This document shows, piece after piece, positions 62,456 through 64,000 of a DNA stretch of 64,000 nucleotides. How positions within the stretch are numbered: the stretch's first letter is position 1; each line of letters opens with the position of its first letter. The translations under genes and the position numbers were made by a program. Origin of the DNA: Protea cynaroides (taxonomy: Eukaryota; Streptophyta; Magnoliopsida; Proteales; Proteaceae); assembly GCA_028583415.1 (NCBI GenBank), contig CM053266.1:30352771-30416770 (forward strand). The letters are read 5' to 3'. The notes under the pieces are model-generated. The model was not told the origin of the DNA. It did not search any database and was given only the letters and a program-made list of their open reading frames with translations.

Positions 62456-62679
62456 GGATTCAAATCGTCTCCTCCCTGTACTTCAGGGAGGAGACGCAGC
62501 GACCCCACTAGATGGTCGCCATGTGGAGGTCGGATGAATCCGACCCCTCCGTTCTAGCCGACACTCTCTTGTCGGCTCGACTTATCGGCTCGAACGGAGG
62601 GGTCGGATTCATCTGACCTCCACATGTGGATGGTCGCCGCCCCTCCTCCCGAATCTCAGGGAGGAGACGATTTGGATCC
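62456..62679. mobile_element. Foldback MITE, Mutator-type family, copy 3
   Basis: Ends GGATTCAAATCGTCTCC and GGAGACGATTTGGATCC. Perfect 9-bp target duplication ATGTTATTG (62447-62455 and 62680-62688), which is what places the family with Mutator-like elements. Inner arms include GTGGAGGTCGGATGAATCCG and its near-complement. 224 bases. Confidence 0.92.
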
Positions 62680-62834
62680 ATGTTATTGGTCCTTTAACTT
62701 CACATCTTGCTCTTTCCTTAATATATTATTGATGCAGTTTCAATCAGATATGACAGATCTAATTGGCCTGTGAATGGACCCAATGGAAAGGAAGAGATCC
62801 CAATCTAACGGCTAGTATCGGATCTCAGATCTGA

Positions 62835-63000
62835 AAAAGGGCGTCCTAGTGCACGAGGCTCCAGCTACTACAGGGTCTAAGGAGGGCAAAATGTGCGCAG
62901 CCTTACCCCCACAATGTGGAGAGGTTATTTCGGTGTTTCGAATCCGTGACCACCAGGTTGAAATATGACAACCTCACCGTCACACCACAATGATAAAGTT
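62835..63000 (-). mobile_element. Au-family SINE
   Basis: On the minus strand the element reads GTGACGGTGAGGTTGTCA (A-box region), GGTCACGGATTCGAAAC (B box), GGGGGTAAGGCTGCGCACA, CCTCGTGCACTAGGACGCCC and a short T-rich end, the order and wording of the plant Au SINE. AGATCTGA at 62827-62834 and 63001-63008 may be the target duplication, though the word is common nearby. Confidence 0.85.
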
Positions 63001-63008
63001 AGATCTGA

Positions 63009-63766
<758 letters not shown>

Positions 63767-64000
63767 TCATCAATAAATAGAACTCCAGGGACAAGCTCTG
63801 CCGCTCCTTCATCGACATAGCGATTAACAACCTGTTACTAACAAAGCTTACAGTTAAGTATTTAAGTCATGCACAACTGCACTCTTACTGAGATGTTAAA
63901 ATGAATATGTTAGACAAAGACAATATTGAAGATGTTATCTGCCTCAAAGTTGTATAATAGAACCTTGTTGATCTCTTGGCGTAGCTTATCAGTGATTTCA

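Overview
This window is nuclear DNA of a flowering plant. The evidence is long GT-AG-spliced genes for plant proteins (an ER protein disulfide isomerase with a KDEL tail, the plastid MEP-pathway enzyme HDS, an arabinogalactan-type cell-surface protein), very AT-rich introns and spacers, and a dense load of plant-type transposable elements (copia, gypsy, RTE LINE, Au SINE, hAT, Mutator and Tourist MITEs). The sequence alone does not let me place the species.

Layout. 1-15 kb is repeat-rich with no gene I can support. It holds a complete non-autonomous LTR retroelement with target-site duplications (2716-7356), a gypsy 5'-end fragment (about 8313-9253) and a minisatellite block of short palindromes (10.55-11.66 kb). 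15.37-24.24 kb is a 12-exon PDI gene on the + strand. 24.43-26.28 kb is an element with long imperfect terminal inverted repeats. 29.90-30.43 kb is a single-exon AGP-like membrane glycoprotein gene (+). 34.3-34.8 kb holds two foldback Mutator-type MITEs. 35.34-48.70 kb is a complete 19-exon HDS (ispG/GcpE) gene on the - strand; a decayed copia element occupies about three quarters of intron 1, an RTE LINE fragment lies in intron 2 and a Tourist-like MITE in the last intron. 48.7-54.3 kb is intergenic with decayed repeats. 54.29 kb to the window edge carries the 3' exons of a RuvBL1 (TIP49a)-like gene on the - strand. That copy keeps its introns but has several frame and splice lesions, so I call it a duplicated pseudogene. 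Its introns hold a solo LTR, other LTR-element remnants, a gypsy gag-protease relic, MITEs and an Au SINE.

The three intact genes are ordinary housekeeping genes (oxidative folding in the ER, plastid isoprenoid precursors, cell surface) and do not form a functional cluster. I found no new enzyme system. The most unusual structures are (i) the minisatellite in which a constant core is flanked by arms that change together and stay complementary, (ii) the non-coding LTR element with an internal 167-bp triplication, and (iii) a foldback MITE family whose members are near-perfect hairpins, two of them just downstream of HDS.
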